Part shown: positions 1 to 12,951 of the stretch, in pieces
Layout of the letters: each line of letters starts with the position of its first letter
Position numbering within the stretch: position 1 is the stretch's first letter
NCBI GenBank assembly: GCA_036417435.1
Contig: CM070910.1
Span: 18,913,501-18,977,500, forward strand
Reading direction: 5' to 3'
Length of the DNA: 64,000 nucleotides
From: Inia geoffrensis
Lineage: Eukaryota; Chordata; Mammalia; Artiodactyla; Iniidae
Notes under the pieces: generated by a model
Told to the model about the DNA's origin: nothing
Databases searched by the model: none
The model's input: only the letters and a program-made list of their open reading frames with translations
Position numbers and translations under genes: made by a program

Positions 1-2970
1 TTTAAGTGGCATACATTATAGAGTAAAAAAAAAAAATAATGCTGTGTTAATTTGCATCCTAGGAAGGTGAATAGGTAATTAAGATTGCATCTCAGCTCCT
101 TTTAAAACACATAATTCATTTAGTGTTTCTAACGCTCAAAAAAGTACTCTACCAGTGACATTGGAGAATGAAATTCTCTCTTTAAACTTGAAATCAAGGA
201 CATGGAAACATATATCAGTTTTTCTTAAAGTGTCACCTGAATAAAATCACTTAGGACTCCTGTTAAAAGTACAGACTCCTGAACCTTGCCCCGAAATAAT
301 CAATGGTAGAAACTCACTTGTAAAAGAAAAAAATGACAATACCTAACACCAGCTTCCTTAGATTGGTCTCACGTATTCCTGAAGGAGCTCCCATTGTCCA
401 AATTTGGGAAAATTTGAGCATCAAAATAAATAGCCATATTGATGGGTAATAGACTGTTGAATGAATGTAAATGAATATATACATAAATAGGGATAAGAAA
501 AAGTATTCTTTACAAAGGAATACCAAATAATAAATATAGAAAAAGGTGATATAACTTGAAAAACCACCACTTGTACCTATTATAGAAATAATTAATTCAA
601 TAAATACTGAATCTATTGTGGGCTAAATGCTAAATTGGGCTGAAGAATGAGATATTTGCATGGCCCAAAGTATCTCCATACAAAATATTTATTAATGCCA
701 GAGACACTAGATTATCAGGCAGGACAGCTGGGCAGTGTACAGAGGAGACCTTAAGGCAGACCCTGGACCAGATGCGAAGACAGGAACACTGCATTCTTCC
801 CAGGAGTCCAGATCTTTGTTTTGATTGAGAGGCAGCCATAGAAACTCAGGAAGACATGGGACTTCAACAATTGTGTCAGGACCTCAGAGCTCAACATTGA
901 AGACTGACTCAATTTCTCATCCCAGTAAACAGGGACCATGGGAGGTCTCGCTCATGCCCTTCCTCTTCTAGGACTGGCCCAGGAATCAGGAGACCTGAGG
1001 CTGGGTCTAGGTGCAAGGAGCTGTGGAAAGCAGGGACCAGGGTAGCTGAGCCGGAATCACAAAATAGCTTATAGTTATCTAATTACAATATTTACTTCCC
1101 AAGTGAGGGCAGCTGGGATCCCCAATTTTCCTCAAATATACAGCTCTTTTTCCGCTTGGTCCTTCTGAAGCCCTCGTGCTCTTAGGGCCCTCTGGGGACA
1201 TAGCAATCAAACTGGAGAGCATTTTGGTTATTTAGGATTTTGCATCACAATCATCAACTCTCCTTAGAAAGTGTCATTTTTTTTAATCCCCAGAAAGAAT
1301 AATTTGCACAGTTAGACAGTATTAAGAGCTCTGTATTCAAGGTGCTTATTTCTCCAAATATTCAACGTTTTTCCATTGAGATAAATGAGCTAATCCTAAT
1401 GGAGGTCAGCATTGGCCCCTATAACAGCCACTTCCCCACGCTGTTTCCCACACCATCCACATGACTCCCCTCTTTCTAGCTTCCAGATTCAAAATCAAAA
1501 CAAAACGTCAAATCTACAATCTCCGGATGGGTGAACTCACCGAAGCTCAGTAGCATATATATTGTACTTGTTCCTCTTTAAAAGTTCTCCTAGGGAAGAT
1601 GAAATAAAAGAAGTGCACACGACAAAGGTATAAATCTAAATAAAAGGGATTATTCTTAAGGCTAATCTTTGTAGATATCTACAGTCAATATAAAATCTAG
1701 ACAGACAAGTTTTGTTGAGAATAACAATGGTGTCTGCAAAGGCCTATTTGGATTTGAGGTGTAATGGCCCACAGTGTAATAACAATCTAGAGACCTTAAA
1801 AACACGAATTAATAACGCCTGGAATGTTTTGCAAGAGAAAGAAAGCCAAAGGTATTGAAGAAAGCAATGGGAAATCAAATGAATAGATCAAAATCTTATT
1901 CTAAATCAGTTTTCAAGTTTAAGCCTCTTGACAGGTATGGTTCACACAATACTCTGTTTCACGGCACTGATGTTATTTTGAAGGGTGAAGGGATGTCTTT
2001 AAGATATTCCACCTAAGCCCTGTGTTCCCAACTGTTTTCTTTTTCATATAAATTTACAAGCTGTCTGCATCCTCTCTTTTAGAAAAGTCAGCACAGGTCT
2101 GTTGGCTACAAAATTGCCAAACACAACATCCTTAGAAAAATGTGCTATTGGAAAGCTCTTGGTTATGCAGTATAATCTTGCCTTGATTCACTTAGATGAC
2201 TTTTCTCAGTGTTGAGAAGCATAGCCAAAAGGGAGCAGGCATATCCTTTAATTAAAAAATGGCTGTGAAGTGGAGGAGTCATTTAATCATGTGGAACTAA
2301 GTGGAGAAACTAGACTGTGTTTATCTCTAGCAGAATAACAAGCTTCAAATAAATGCAAAACATTTCAGGGCATAGGTAAACCAAGGATCGTTTCATGAAA
2401 TCCCATGTTAGGATCATATTTCACAAATAGTATTTATATTGTCAGGTACCTTGTCCTTGTAATCCCCATAAAATACACTTGAATTCTTTGCAATCTGTGT
2501 GTCTCGGCAGATAAACCTCAAATCTTCCCCAAACAGTTCCTTTTCTTAAAAACCGAAGTCATTTGGAACTCAGAAAAGTCAGAGATTTTTGATTTGTGAA
2601 TTCCGGGTCTGCCAGTAGCTATGAGACCATAAACAAACCACAGGAGCCTTCTGAATCTTATTATTATGTTTTTCTGTAAATGGGATGTAAGGATTAAGTA
2701 ATAAGAAGATAATTTTGTCCTTGCGTGAGGACAGAGGTAGATTTCTTCTCTTACCCCTGTTTCTGGCCAAGGTTAACTTCCACCTCGGTCTGCTACCCTA
2801 GATGTCAAGCCACCCTTCTGACAGCCCATGCTAGAATTTTGGGTGTAATGCCTAGAGGGAGGGTCGTTCCCATTGTTTGCAAGATTCTGTAAGATCACAG
2901 GGTGATTGCGTGAGAACACACACTGAAAAGGGGCTGCCCTTCAGCAAGGAGCAAGGAGACCAGCTGATCT
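1..2970. other. intergenic, no gene recognised
   Basis: AT-rich sequence with only short open frames in any direction and no recognisable protein, RNA gene or young transposon. It lies far downstream of GRM1. Ancient degraded repeats may be present but I could not name one. Confidence 0.6.
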
Positions 2971-2987
2971 CAAAAGGCTTGGCAGCT

Positions 2988-3109
2988 GGACTTCCCTGGC
3001 GGTCCTGTGGTTAATACTCTGCGCTTCCACTGCAGGGGCACGGGTTCTGATCCTTGGTCGGGGAACTAAGATCCCACAAGCCACATGGCACGGCCAAAAG
3101 AAAAAAAAG
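2988..3109 (+). mobile_element. short tRNA-Glu-type SINE (CHR/Bov-tA-like)
   Basis: The element starts 'ggacttccctggcggtcc', carries tRNA-like A and B box sequence ('cacgggttctgatccttggtcgggg'-like region), and ends in 'cggccaaaag' plus an A-rich tail. The flanks share 'aaaaggctt' (about 2972-2980 and again at the tail end), compatible with a target-site duplication. It is a shorter and more diverged type than the long SINEs elsewhere in the window. The family name is from memory of cetartiodactyl SINEs. Confidence 0.8.
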
Positions 3110-3159
3110 GCTTAGTAGGGATCTCTACACTAAGCAGGTTCCAGACACTAAAATTCTAT

Positions 3160-3225
3160 AATAAAATAGAAGAGGATACAATTTCAAATAAAATGTACAA
3201 TTTCAAATAAAATAGAAGAGGATAA
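3160..3225. repeat. small local duplication
   Basis: The string 'aataaaatagaagaggata' occurs at about 3160-3178 and again at about 3207-3225, and 'tacaatttcaaataaaat' occurs twice between them. This looks like a recent replication-slippage type duplication beside the SINE at 2988-3109. Confidence 0.7.
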
Positions 3226-5950
3226 GTGTCTGGTTGCCAATTTTTGTCATTAAAAAACATGATAAAAAACATAAACAAAAAACCCTACATCTTTATTGGT
3301 ATTTCATAATACAAAACCATTTTGACACTAAAAACTTTTGGAAGACATACATTTGAAGAACTTTCTTTTGAATGAAATAAATTTAATTATGTAATAAATG
3401 TATTACACTGCCTGTATTTGATTTATTTTACTACAGACTAATGGAAACGCTGTGGGAAAAAAAAATGGGTCTGTAGGTAGACATTTAGAAATCATTACTC
3501 TAAGGAATCTACACCTCACAAAACAAAAGCTAGCTTACTGATGGAAATCCCTGTCAGTAGTTTTTAAGCTTAGTTATAAATGGATTTTTGAAAGTCTGTT
3601 TATTTATTCTGTATAAAACCTCTTTCTTTTGTCATTATTTGATCTTGGCACATGCCATCTGTGGCTAATAGTGGTAGACTTGGTCTTCTAAAACTCTAGA
3701 AATGCAGCTTAAGCTAGCTTCCACATTTGTGGCTGTGTCTAGAGATGCAAAAAACCAGTGTTTAAACCAACATTGACTGAAGCCAAGTGTGCTCTAAACT
3801 AATGTAGCTTTCTTGGGGACAGAGAATCTCTTGAGTAAGATGCAGTCAATTCTTACGAGACTAGCCACAGCCTCATAGAACACCCTAAATATTCTACTAT
3901 ACTTATTTGGGCAGCTGTCTCACTAAGCCCAAGTGAATAATACCGCAATTTGATAAATGTTCTTGATGTCATTTTGCTTGCTATAGTCTTCTTGTTGTAA
4001 GATTGCTATACAAAAGACACATATTGCAAGCCATGGTTCAAAGCACTTCTATGACTGTCTAAATGAAAAACAAAATGAGAGAAAGAAAGAATTGAGAGAT
4101 AATAGCTTTATAAAACCACTAAAGAATCCTTCTATAAAAAGATTTTCATTAGAAGGTAGATGCTAGTAAAGATAAAGATGAATCTTAAATACTATAATTT
4201 AGAATATCAGCAGAATGGGACTCTGCAAAAAAGTAAACGGGGTTTCACAGACATTCCTGGAGGGCAATGCATATTAGGATTATAATAGCTTATATGCACC
4301 ACAGCTTTTTAAGTCCTTTTTCTATTGTAAGGATAAAATATAATATTATAAGGATACATAAAAGTGAAGAATGGGGCTAATGAAATTTGGGCATTGGGAT
4401 AATATTCAAATAGTGCTTAATGAAGATAACTTTTACAATTTTTGTTTTTTATTTGTTCTATTTAGTGTATTTTATTTATTCAGTACACTACAACTTCTCC
4501 TTTTCCTTCCAAGTCATATGTCATTCTGCAAATACTCAATAATACATAAGTATTCATTAGTGAATACTCTGAAATTACTCACTTAGGCTCATTACTATTG
4601 AAAGACAAATCCTAAATGCCTAATAGCAAGTCTGCTTATTACCTACCAATTATATCCAGTTTCACCTGAATGATTGCAATTAAATATCACCGAATAGTAT
4701 ATGATACTCTACTCCTTTATCCTCCAACTCTAACCTGTGCTAGTGGTTTATCTGCATCATGGCCTATCCAGTTGAAGGATTTATTACTGCACAAAACTAC
4801 TTAGCAATGATTGAATAGAATTTAAATCTTATTTAACCACAAATTAGAAAGAAAACACGGAATGTCAAATCTGCAGGGGTTTTTTCCCAAAATGAAATCT
4901 ACTTTTTCCTACTAGGTTTAAAAAGGCATTTACTAAACCATACATCTCATAAAATTAATAGGTATTATCAGGACACAGTTTGCGTGTTGGGGAGCTAAGA
5001 ATCCCATGGGAGAAACATGTTGCCTCACTGACACTGTAACATTTTTTAAAGCAGTATGGAATTAAACTTGAATTTTTATGAAGGAAACACTGCTAATGCA
5101 AAATGAATTCTGCTAAGCCAATATCATTTCTCTGTACACTGCCCTCATTAGATGAAAGAACTTAAGTTTAGCCGAGAGCTCGAGAATTGCACACTGGAAC
5201 AATAACATGAGCTACAATAAAAGAATGTGGTGGAATCTGTTGTTTTGATAGTAGCTACATGCCAATGGTTATGTTGGCTTCTGTTTCTAAAGCTCCACAA
5301 GTGTGTCTTCAACCTCAGTGGTTATCCTGGGCTTCAGTTCCACATTCCAATTTCCTGTTTAGACACTGTCCTACCATTATCTTAAAATCAATATATCTAC
5401 TGTTGAATTTATTATATTCCATCCAAATCAGTGTATTCTCCTAATCTGCTTTCTAAAGGACCTGTGCTAGCCTTTCAATTAAGTATAAACATTGTACCCT
5501 GCCAGGTAATTAAGAACTTCAACATTAGCACCCCAATTTTTTTTTTACCATACTCTGTTCTAGTCACTGCTGCTTTTTGTTTTGTTTTGTTTTGTTCTTT
5601 GTTACTAACACCTTTAACAATCTGTGGACTTTTTCCCAGGAGGATACCCATGTATCTATAAACCCAGTATATTTTACATCATTGTAAGGAACTCAAGGAT
5701 ATCTAAAAAAGCCGCAAATAAACCTCCTATGAGTCATGCTGCCCAAGTTAAACATCCCTTTGTTCTTCCTATAAATCTAGACCATTTGATGTTTCCTTCA
5801 TATTCATTGTATCTTCCTAATACTGAGCTCTGGTTATGTTGCCCCCTCACCAGCAAACCCCCTCCTTCATACACACCTATTCTTCAAAGTCTGTCACAAA
5901 TATCACATCCATAAATAGGTACTTGGGGATTTTGACTATCCAGCACCCAT
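3226..5950. other. intergenic, no gene recognised
   Basis: AT-rich, with open frames of at most about 96 codons that look like chance (low-complexity hydrophobic translations). A short (gtttt)n run lies near 5575-5597. No recognisable gene or young repeat. Confidence 0.55.
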
Positions 5951-5959
5951 CCTCTCTCA

Positions 5960-6480
5960 TACTGGCAATAGTATCCTTTTGCTGAAACACTCACTCCTCC
6001 CTCATGGAGTTCACAGTCCTCTGCCAGGGGTGGCTCCTGACTGACTTAAACCAACTAGCACATTCAATCCCTTTGGCCATAGAGATTGACTGATGAATAG
6101 GTATATGTCTCAGATGCTAGCAGATGCTTGATGGGGGTTTCTGGGAAAGTAGCTTCATTACTCTTTGGTAGAGGTCTCTTTTATTATTGGAAAATAGAAA
6201 GAAAGCATATAGTTCCTCCACATTCTGATGCTGCCATTTATAACTACAAGGAATGCAGATTTAGGCTTAAACAGACACACCAGAAGAAGTCAAGAGAAAC
6301 TTGGGGAGAAACTAGGTCTTGAGTGACATTGTTGAGCCACTAGACCATGACTGACTAGAACCCTACCCGTTTCCAGGATTTTACATCAATATTATTCAAT
6401 AAATTTTCTGTATGATTTGAGTTGGTTTGAGTCAGGTTTTCTATTGCTTGCAAAATAAAGATTCCTAAAGTGTACACTTC
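5960..6480 (+). mobile_element. ancient MaLR (MLT1-like) LTR fragment
   Basis: The stretch from about 6340 has the layout of MLT1-type LTR ends: 'gagccactag', then 'caataaattttctgtatgatttgagttgg', then 'ttttctattgcttgcaaaataaagattccta'. The AATAAA-like motif sits where the LTR polyadenylation signal would be. It is strongly diverged, so borders are approximate. The assignment is recall of MLT1 consensus and not a search result. Confidence 0.45.
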
Positions 6481-6668
6481 TCAAAGTCTTGTCTTTCTTT
6501 TTTAGTACACTGGGACATTTTGTTGGTTTAATTTTTGTGTCACTTGTTCTTATCTATGTGTAATGGTATATGTGTCTTATTTCCCACCTGGCAAGAAGTT
6601 CAGGCCTGCAAAACTATACATCAAGCATGTCTTTAACATTCCTTTCATCTTGCCTGGGACTTTGCGTA

Positions 6669-6683
6669 TCCATTATTTCTTTA
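6669..6683. repeat. target-site duplication of outer SINE (left copy)
   Basis: The 15-base 'tccattatttcttta' here recurs exactly at 14519-14533, flanking the SINE that was later split by a full-length L1. It defines the original empty site. Confidence 0.85.
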
Positions 6684-7023
6684 ATTTTCTTTTTTAAAAT
6701 TTATTTATTTTTACTTTTGGCTGCGTTGGGTCTTCGTTGCTGCGTGTGGGCTTTCCCTAGTTGCGGCGAGAGGTGGCTACTCTTCGTTGCGGTGCACAGG
6801 CTCCTCATTGTGGTGGCTTCTCTTGTTGTAAAGCATGGGCTCTAGGCATGCAGGCTTCAGTAGATGGGGCACATCGGCTCCATCGGCTCAGTAGTAGTGG
6901 CTTGAGGGCTCTAGAGTGCAGGCTCAGTAGCTGTGGTGCATGGGCTTAGGTGCTCCATGGCATGTGGGATCTTCCCGGACCAGGGGTTGAACCCCTGTCC
7001 CCTGCATTGGCAGGAGGATTCTT
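6684..7023 (-). mobile_element. CHR-type SINE, 3' part of a split copy
   Basis: Minus-oriented long SINE: the T-rich tail is at the left ('tttattttta'), and the body runs through 'ggctgcgttgggtcttcg' to 'cccctgcattggcaggaggattctt'. Its missing head (bases matching 'aaccactgtgccaccagggaagccc') is at 14494-14518, after the L1. It is more diverged than the six young SINE copies, which fits its being the oldest layer. The last 15 bases (7009-7023) are the L1 target duplication. Confidence 0.9.
7009..7023. repeat. target-site duplication of full-length L1 (left copy)
   Basis: 'ggcaggaggattctt' recurs exactly at 14479-14493. In both places it is SINE sequence, so the L1 landed inside the SINE. Confidence 0.9.
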
Positions 7024-7402
7024 TTTTTTTTTTTATACATCTTTATTGGAGTATAATTGCTTTACAATGGTGTGTTAGTTTCCACTTTAATACAAAGTGA
7101 ATCAGTTATACATATACATATGTTCCCATATATCTTCCCTCTTGTGTCTCCCTCCCTCTCACCCTCCCTAACCCACCCCTCCAGGCGGTCACAAAGCACC
7201 GAGCTGATCTCCCTGTCCTATTCAGCTGCTTCCCACTAGCTATCTACCTTACGTTTGGTAGTGTATATATGTCCATGCCTCTCTCTCTCTTTGTCACAGC
7301 TTACCCTTTCCCCTCCCCATATCCTCAAGTCCATTCTCTAGTAGGTCTGTGTCTTAATTCATGTCTTACCCCTAGGTTCTTCATGACATTTTTTTTCCTT
7401 AA

Positions 7403-10400
7403 ATTCCATATATATGTGTTAGCGTATGGTATTTGACTTTCTCTTTCTGACTTATTTCACTCTGTATGACAGACTCTAGGTCTATCCATCTCATTACAAA
7501 TAGCTCAATTTCATTTCTTTTTATGGCTGAGTAATATTCCATTGTCTATATGTGCCACATCTTCTTTATCCATTCATCCGATGATGGGCACTTAGGTTGT
7601 TTCCATCTCCAGGCTATTGTAAATAGAGCTGCAATGAACATTTTGGTACATGACTATTTTTGAGTTATGGTTTTCTCAGGGTATATGCCCAGTAGTGGAA
7701 TTGCTGGGTCATACGGTAGTTCTATTTGTAGTTTTTTTTTTTTTTTTTTTTTTTTTGCGGTATGCGGGCCTCTCACTGTTGTGGCCTCTCCCGTTGCGGA
7801 GCACAGGCTCCGGACGCGCAGGCTCAGCGGCCATGGCTCACGGGCCCAGCCGCTCCGCGGCACGTGGGATCCTCCCAGACCGGGGCACGAACCCGTATCC
7901 CCTGCATCGGCAGGCGGACTCTCAACCACTGCGCCACCAGGGAAGCCCTATTTGTAGTTTTTTAAGGAAACTCCATACTGTTCTCCACAGTGGCTGTATC
8001 AATTTACATTCCCACCAACAGTGCAAGAGGGTTCCCTTTTCTCCACACCCTCTCCAGCATTTATTGTTTCTAGATTTTTTGATGATGGCCATTCTGACTG
8101 GTGTGAGATGATCTCTCATTGTACTTTTGATTTGCATTTCTCTAATGATTAATGATGCTGAGCATTCTTTCATGTGTTTGTTGGCATTCTGTATATCTTC
8201 TTTGGAGAAATGTCTATTTAGGTCTTCTGCCCATTTTTGGATTGGGTTGTTTGTTTTTTTGTTATTGAGCTGCATGAGCTGCTTGTAAAGTTTGGAGAAT
8301 AATCCTTTGTCAGTTGCTTCATTTACAAATATTTTTTCCCATTCTGAGGGTTGTCTTTTGGTCTTGTTTATGGTTTCCTTTGCTGTGCAAAAGCTTTGAA
8401 GTTTCATTAGGTCCCATTTGTTTATTTTTTTTATTTCCATTTCTCTAGGAGGTGAGCCAAAAAGATCTTGCTGTGATTTATGTCACAGAGTGTTCTGCTT
8501 ATGTTTTCCTCTAAGAGTTTGATAGTTTCTGGCCTTACATTTAGGTCTTTAATCCATTTTGAGCTTATTTTTGTTTATGGTGTTAGGGAGTGATCTAATC
8601 TCATACTTTTACATGTACCTGTGCAGTTTTCCCAGCACCACTTATTGAAGAGGCTGTCCTTTCTCCACTGTACATTCCTGCCTCATTTATCAAAGATAAG
8701 GTGACCATATGTGCGTGGGTTTACCTCTGGGCTTTCTATCCTGTTCCATTGATATATCTTTCTGTTTTTGTGCCACTACCATAATGCCTTGATTACTGTA
8801 GCTTTGTGGTATACTCTGAAGCCAGGGAGCCTGATTCCTCCAGCTCCATTTTTCATTCTCAAGATTGCTTTGGCTACTCGGGGTCTTTTGTGTTTTCATA
8901 CATATTGTGAAATTTTTTGTTCTAGTTCTGTGAAAAATGCCAGTGGTAGTTTGATAGGGATTGCACTGAATCTGTAGATTCCTTTAGTAGTATAGTCATT
9001 TTCACAATGTTGATTCTTCCAATCCAAGAACATGGTATATCTCTCCATCTATTTGTATTATCTTTAATTTCTTTCAACAGTGTCTTAAAATTCTCAGCAT
9101 ACAGGTCTTTTGTCTTCTTTGGTAGGTTTATTCCTAGATATTTTATTCTTTTTGTTGTAATGGTAAATGGGAGTGTTTTCTTGATTTCACTTTCAGATAT
9201 TTCATCATTAGTGTATAGGAATGCTAGAGATTTCTGTGCATTAATTTTGTATCCTGCTACTTTACCAAATACATTGATTAGCTCTAGTAGTTTTCTGGTA
9301 GCATATTTAGGATTCTCTATGTATAGTATTATGTCATCTGCAAACAGTGACAGCTTTACTTCTTCTTTTCTGATTTGGATTCCTTTTATTTGCTTTTCTT
9401 CTCTGATTGCTATGACTAAAACTTCCAAAATTATGTTGAATAAGAGTTGTGTGAGTGGGAAACCTTGTCTTGTTCCTGATCTTAGTGGAAATGCTTTCAG
9501 TTTTTCACCACTGAGGACGATGTTGGCTGTGGGTTTGTCATATATGGCCTTTATTATGTTGAGGAAAGTTCCCTCTATGCCTACTTTCTGCAGGGTTTTT
9601 TATCATAAATGGGTGTTGAATTTTGTCAAAAGCTTTCTCTGCATCTATTGAGAAGATCATATGGTTTTTCTCCTTCAATTTGTCAACGTGGTGTATCACG
9701 TTGATTGATTTGCGTATATTGAAGAATCCTTGCATTCCTGGGATAAACCCCACTTGATCATGGTGTATGATCCTTTTAATGTTCTGTTGGAATCAGATTG
9801 CTAGTATTTTCTTGAGGATTTTTGCATCTATGCTCATCAATGATATTGGCCTGTAGTTTTCTTTCTTTGTGACTTCCTTGTCTGGTTTTGGTATCAGGGT
9901 GATGGTGGCCTCCTAGAATGAGTTTGGGAGTGTTCCTCCCTCTCCTATATTTTGGAAGAGTTTGAGAAGGATAGGTGTTAGCTCTTCTCCAAATGTTTGA
10001 TAGAATTCGCCTGTGAAGCCATCTGGTCCTGGGCTTTTGTTTGTTGGAAGATTTTAAATCACAGTTTCAATTTCAGTGCTTGTGATTGGTCTGTTCATAT
10101 TTCCTATTTCTTCCTGATTCAGTCTTGGCAGGTTGTGCATTTCTAAGAATTTGTCCATTTCTTCCAGGTTGTCATTTTATTGGCATAGAGTTGCTTGTAG
10201 TAATCTCTCATGATCTTTTGTATTTCTGCAGTGTCAGTTGTTACTTCTTTTTCATTTCTAATTCTATTGATTTGAGTCTTCTCCATTTTTTTCTTGATGA
10301 GTCTGGCTAATGGTTTATCAATTGTGTTTATCTTCTCAAAGAACAAGCTTTTAGTTTTATTGATCTTTGCTATTGTTTCCTTCATTTCTTTTCATTTATT

Positions 10401-11433
10401 TCTGATCTGATTTTTATGATTTCTTTCCTTCTGCTAACTTTGGGGTTTTTTGTTCTTCTTTCTCTAATTGCTTTACGTGCAAGGTTAGGCTGTTTATTCG
10501 AGATGTTTCCTGTTTCTTAAGGTAGGATTGTATTGTTATAAACTTCCCTCTTAGAACTGCTTTTGCTGCATCCCATAGATTTTGGGTCGTCGTGTCTCCA
10601 TTGTCATTTGTTTCTAGGTATTTTTAAATTTCCTCTTTGATTTCTTCAGTGAACACTTCGTTATTAAGTAGTGCATTTTTTACCCTCCATGTGTTTATAT
10701 TTTTTACAGATTTTTTCATGTAATTGATATCTAGTCTCATAGTGTTGTGGTCGGAAAAGATACTTGATACAATTTCAACTTTCTTAAATTTACCAAGGCT
10801 TGATTTGTGACCCAAGATATGATTTATCCTGGAGAATGTTCCATGAGCACTTGAGAAAAATGTGTATTCTGTTGTTTTTAGATGGAATGTCCTATAAATA
10901 TCAATTAAGTCCATCTTGTTTAATGTATCATTTAAAGCTTGTGTTTCCTTATTTATTTTCATTTTGGATGATCTGTCCATTGGTGAAAGTGGGGTGTCAA
11001 AGTCCCCTACTATGATTGTGTTACTGTCGATTTCCCCTTTTATGGCTGTTAGCATTTGCCTTATGTATTGAGGTGCTCCTATGTTCGGTGCATAAATATT
11101 TACAATTGTTATATCTTCTTCTTGGATCGATCCCTTGATCATTATGTAATGTCCTTCTTTGTCTCTTCTAATAGTCTTTATTTTAAACTCTATTTTGTCT
11201 GATATGAGAACTGCTACTCTAGCTTTCTTTTGGTTTCCATTTGCATGGAATATCTTTTTCCATCCCCTTACTTTCAGTCTGTATGTGTCTCTAGGTCTGA
11301 AGTGGGTCTCTTGTAGACAGCATATATATGGGTCTTGTTTTTGTATCCATTCAGCCGGTCTGTGTCTTTTCGTGGGAGCATTTAGTCCATTTACATTTAA
11401 GGTAATTATCAATATGTATGTTCCTATTCCCAT
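7403..11433 (-). pseudogene. L1 ORF2 (endonuclease/reverse transcriptase), broken
   Basis: ORF2 of the full-length L1. It normally encodes an APE-type endonuclease, a reverse transcriptase and a Cys-rich end that act in target-primed reverse transcription. The first 269 codons (10624-11433) are open and cover the endonuclease: LNVNGL at residue 12, QET at 41, NIYAPN at 112 and SDHN at 227 are kept. GDFDTPL (143-149) has Asp where the family has Asn, and SRINHILG (201-208) has Asn where the family has catalytic Asp. The frame then hits TAA in 'ATT TAA AAA', where a Lys codon is usual. Later segments keep [13 protein letters not shown] (in 9538-9753), the RT active-site FADD (9333-9344) and a Cys/His motif (CxxxCGE...HCWWEC, in 7922-8440). 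A SINE interrupts the C-terminal part at 7737-7947. Confidence 0.92.
7722..7963 (-). mobile_element. young CHR-type SINE nested in L1 ORF2
   Basis: A long T-run (about 7737-7756) leads into 'gcggtatgcgggcc' and the body ends at 'gggaagccc' (7947). It is flanked by direct copies of 'ctatttgtagtttttt' (7722-7737 and 7948-7963), which is L1 ORF2 sequence. It is the innermost of three insertions in this block. Transcription from the SINE's own internal promoter would run on the minus strand. Confidence 0.93.
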
Positions 11434-11491
11434 TTTCTTAATTGTTTTGGGTTCGTTATTGTAGGTCTTTTCCTTCTCTTGTGTTTCTTAC

Positions 11492-12381
11492 CTAGAGAAG
11501 TTCCTTTAGCAGTTGTTGTAAAGCTGGTTTGGTGGTGCTGAACTCTCTCAGCTTTTGCTTGTCTGTAAAATTTTTAATTTCTCCATCAAATCTGAATGAG
11601 ATCCTTGCTGGGTAGAGTAATCTTGGTTGCAGGTTTTTGTCCTTCATCACTTTAAATATGTCCTGCCAGTCTCTTCTGGCTTGCAGAGTTTCTGCTGAAA
11701 GATCAGCTGTTAACCTTATGGGAATTCCCTTCTGTGTTATTTGTTGTTTTTCCCTTGCTGCTTTTAATATGCTTTCTTTGTATTTAATTTTTGACAGTTT
11801 GATTACTATGTGTCTTGGTGTATTTCTCCTTTTATTTATCCTGTATGGGACTCTCTGTGCTTCCTGGACTTGGTTAACTATTTCCTTTCCCATATTAGGG
11901 AAATTTTCAACCATAATCTCTTCAAATATTTTCTCAGTCTCTTTCTTTTTCTCTTCTTCTTCTGGAAGCCCTACAATTCGAATGTTGGTGCCTTTAATGT
12001 TGTCCCAGAGGTCTCTGAGACTGTCCTCAGTTCTTTTCATTCTTTTTTCTTTATTCTGCTCTGCAGTAGTTATTTCCACTATTTTATCTTCCAGGTCACT
12101 TATCCGTTCTTCTGCCTCGGTTATTCTGCTATTGATCCCATCTAGAGTATTTTTCATGTATTGTGTTGTTCATTGTTGTCTGTTTCATCTTTAGTTCTTC
12201 TAGGTCCTTGTTAAATGTTTCTTGCATTTTGTCTATTCTATTTCCAAGACTTTGGATCATCTTTACTATCATTATTCTGAATTATTTTTCAGGTAGACCG
12301 CCTATTTCCTCTTCATTTGTTAGGTCTGGTGGGTTTTTTTCTTGCTCCTTCATCTGCTGTGTGTTTTTTTTGTCTTCTCAT
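11492..12381 (-). pseudogene. L1 ORF1 (RNA-binding coiled-coil protein), broken
   Basis: The clean open part (11492-12157, 221 codons) covers the end of the coiled coil (INSRITEAEERISDLEDKI), the RNA-recognition region (GTNIRIVGLPEEEE) and the C-terminal domain ending in QQLLKELL. The usual start would be near 12379-12381, but the N-terminal stretch has a frameshift in an A-run and an in-frame TAA (in 'GAA AAA TAA TTC AGA'), so full-length ORF1p cannot be made. It normally forms trimers that coat L1 RNA. Confidence 0.88.
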
Positions 12382-12439
12382 TTTGCTTATCTTACTGTGT
12401 TTGGGGTCTCCTTTTTGAAGGGTGCAGGTTCGTAGTGCC

Positions 12440-12909
12440 CGTTCTTTTTGGTGTCTGTCCCCAGTGAAGGTTGGTTCAGTGGGTTGTGTAGGCTTCCTGG
12501 TGGAGGGGACTAGTGCCTGTGTTCTGGTGGATAAGGCTGGTTCTTGTCCTTCTGGTGGACAGGTCCACGTCTGGTGATGTGTTTTGGGGTGTCTGTGTCT
12601 ATGATTTTAGGCAGCCTCTCTGCTAATGGGTGGGGTTGTGTTCCTGTCTTGCTAGTTGTTTGGCATAGGATGTCCAGCACTGTAGCTTGCTGGTCGTTGA
12701 GTGAAGCTGGGTGCTGGTGTTGAGATGGAGATCTCTGGAAGATTTTCGCCATTTGATACTATGTGGAGCTGGGAGGTCTCTTGTGGACCGGTGTCCTGAA
12801 GTTGGCTCTCCCACCTCAGAGGCACAGCACTGACTCCTGGCTGGAGCACCAAGAGCCTTTCATCTACATGGCTCCTAATAAAAGGGAGAAAAAGTAGAAA
12901 GAAAGAAGT

Positions 12910-12951
<42 letters not shown>

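Noticed and set aside
7762..7965. Similar protein frames recurring at 7650-7965, 28183-28532, 33899-34195, 41940-42289, 54115-54536 and 63368-63820
   Set aside because: All are translations of the same young SINE family, which has open frames by composition, not a gene family.
9007..9651. 214-codon plus-strand open frame
   Set aside because: It is antisense to L1 ORF2 (covers the FADD reverse-transcriptase region). The hydrophobic translation is a by-product of the A-rich sense strand.
11637..12194. 185-codon plus-strand open frame
   Set aside because: Antisense to L1 ORF1, the same effect as above.
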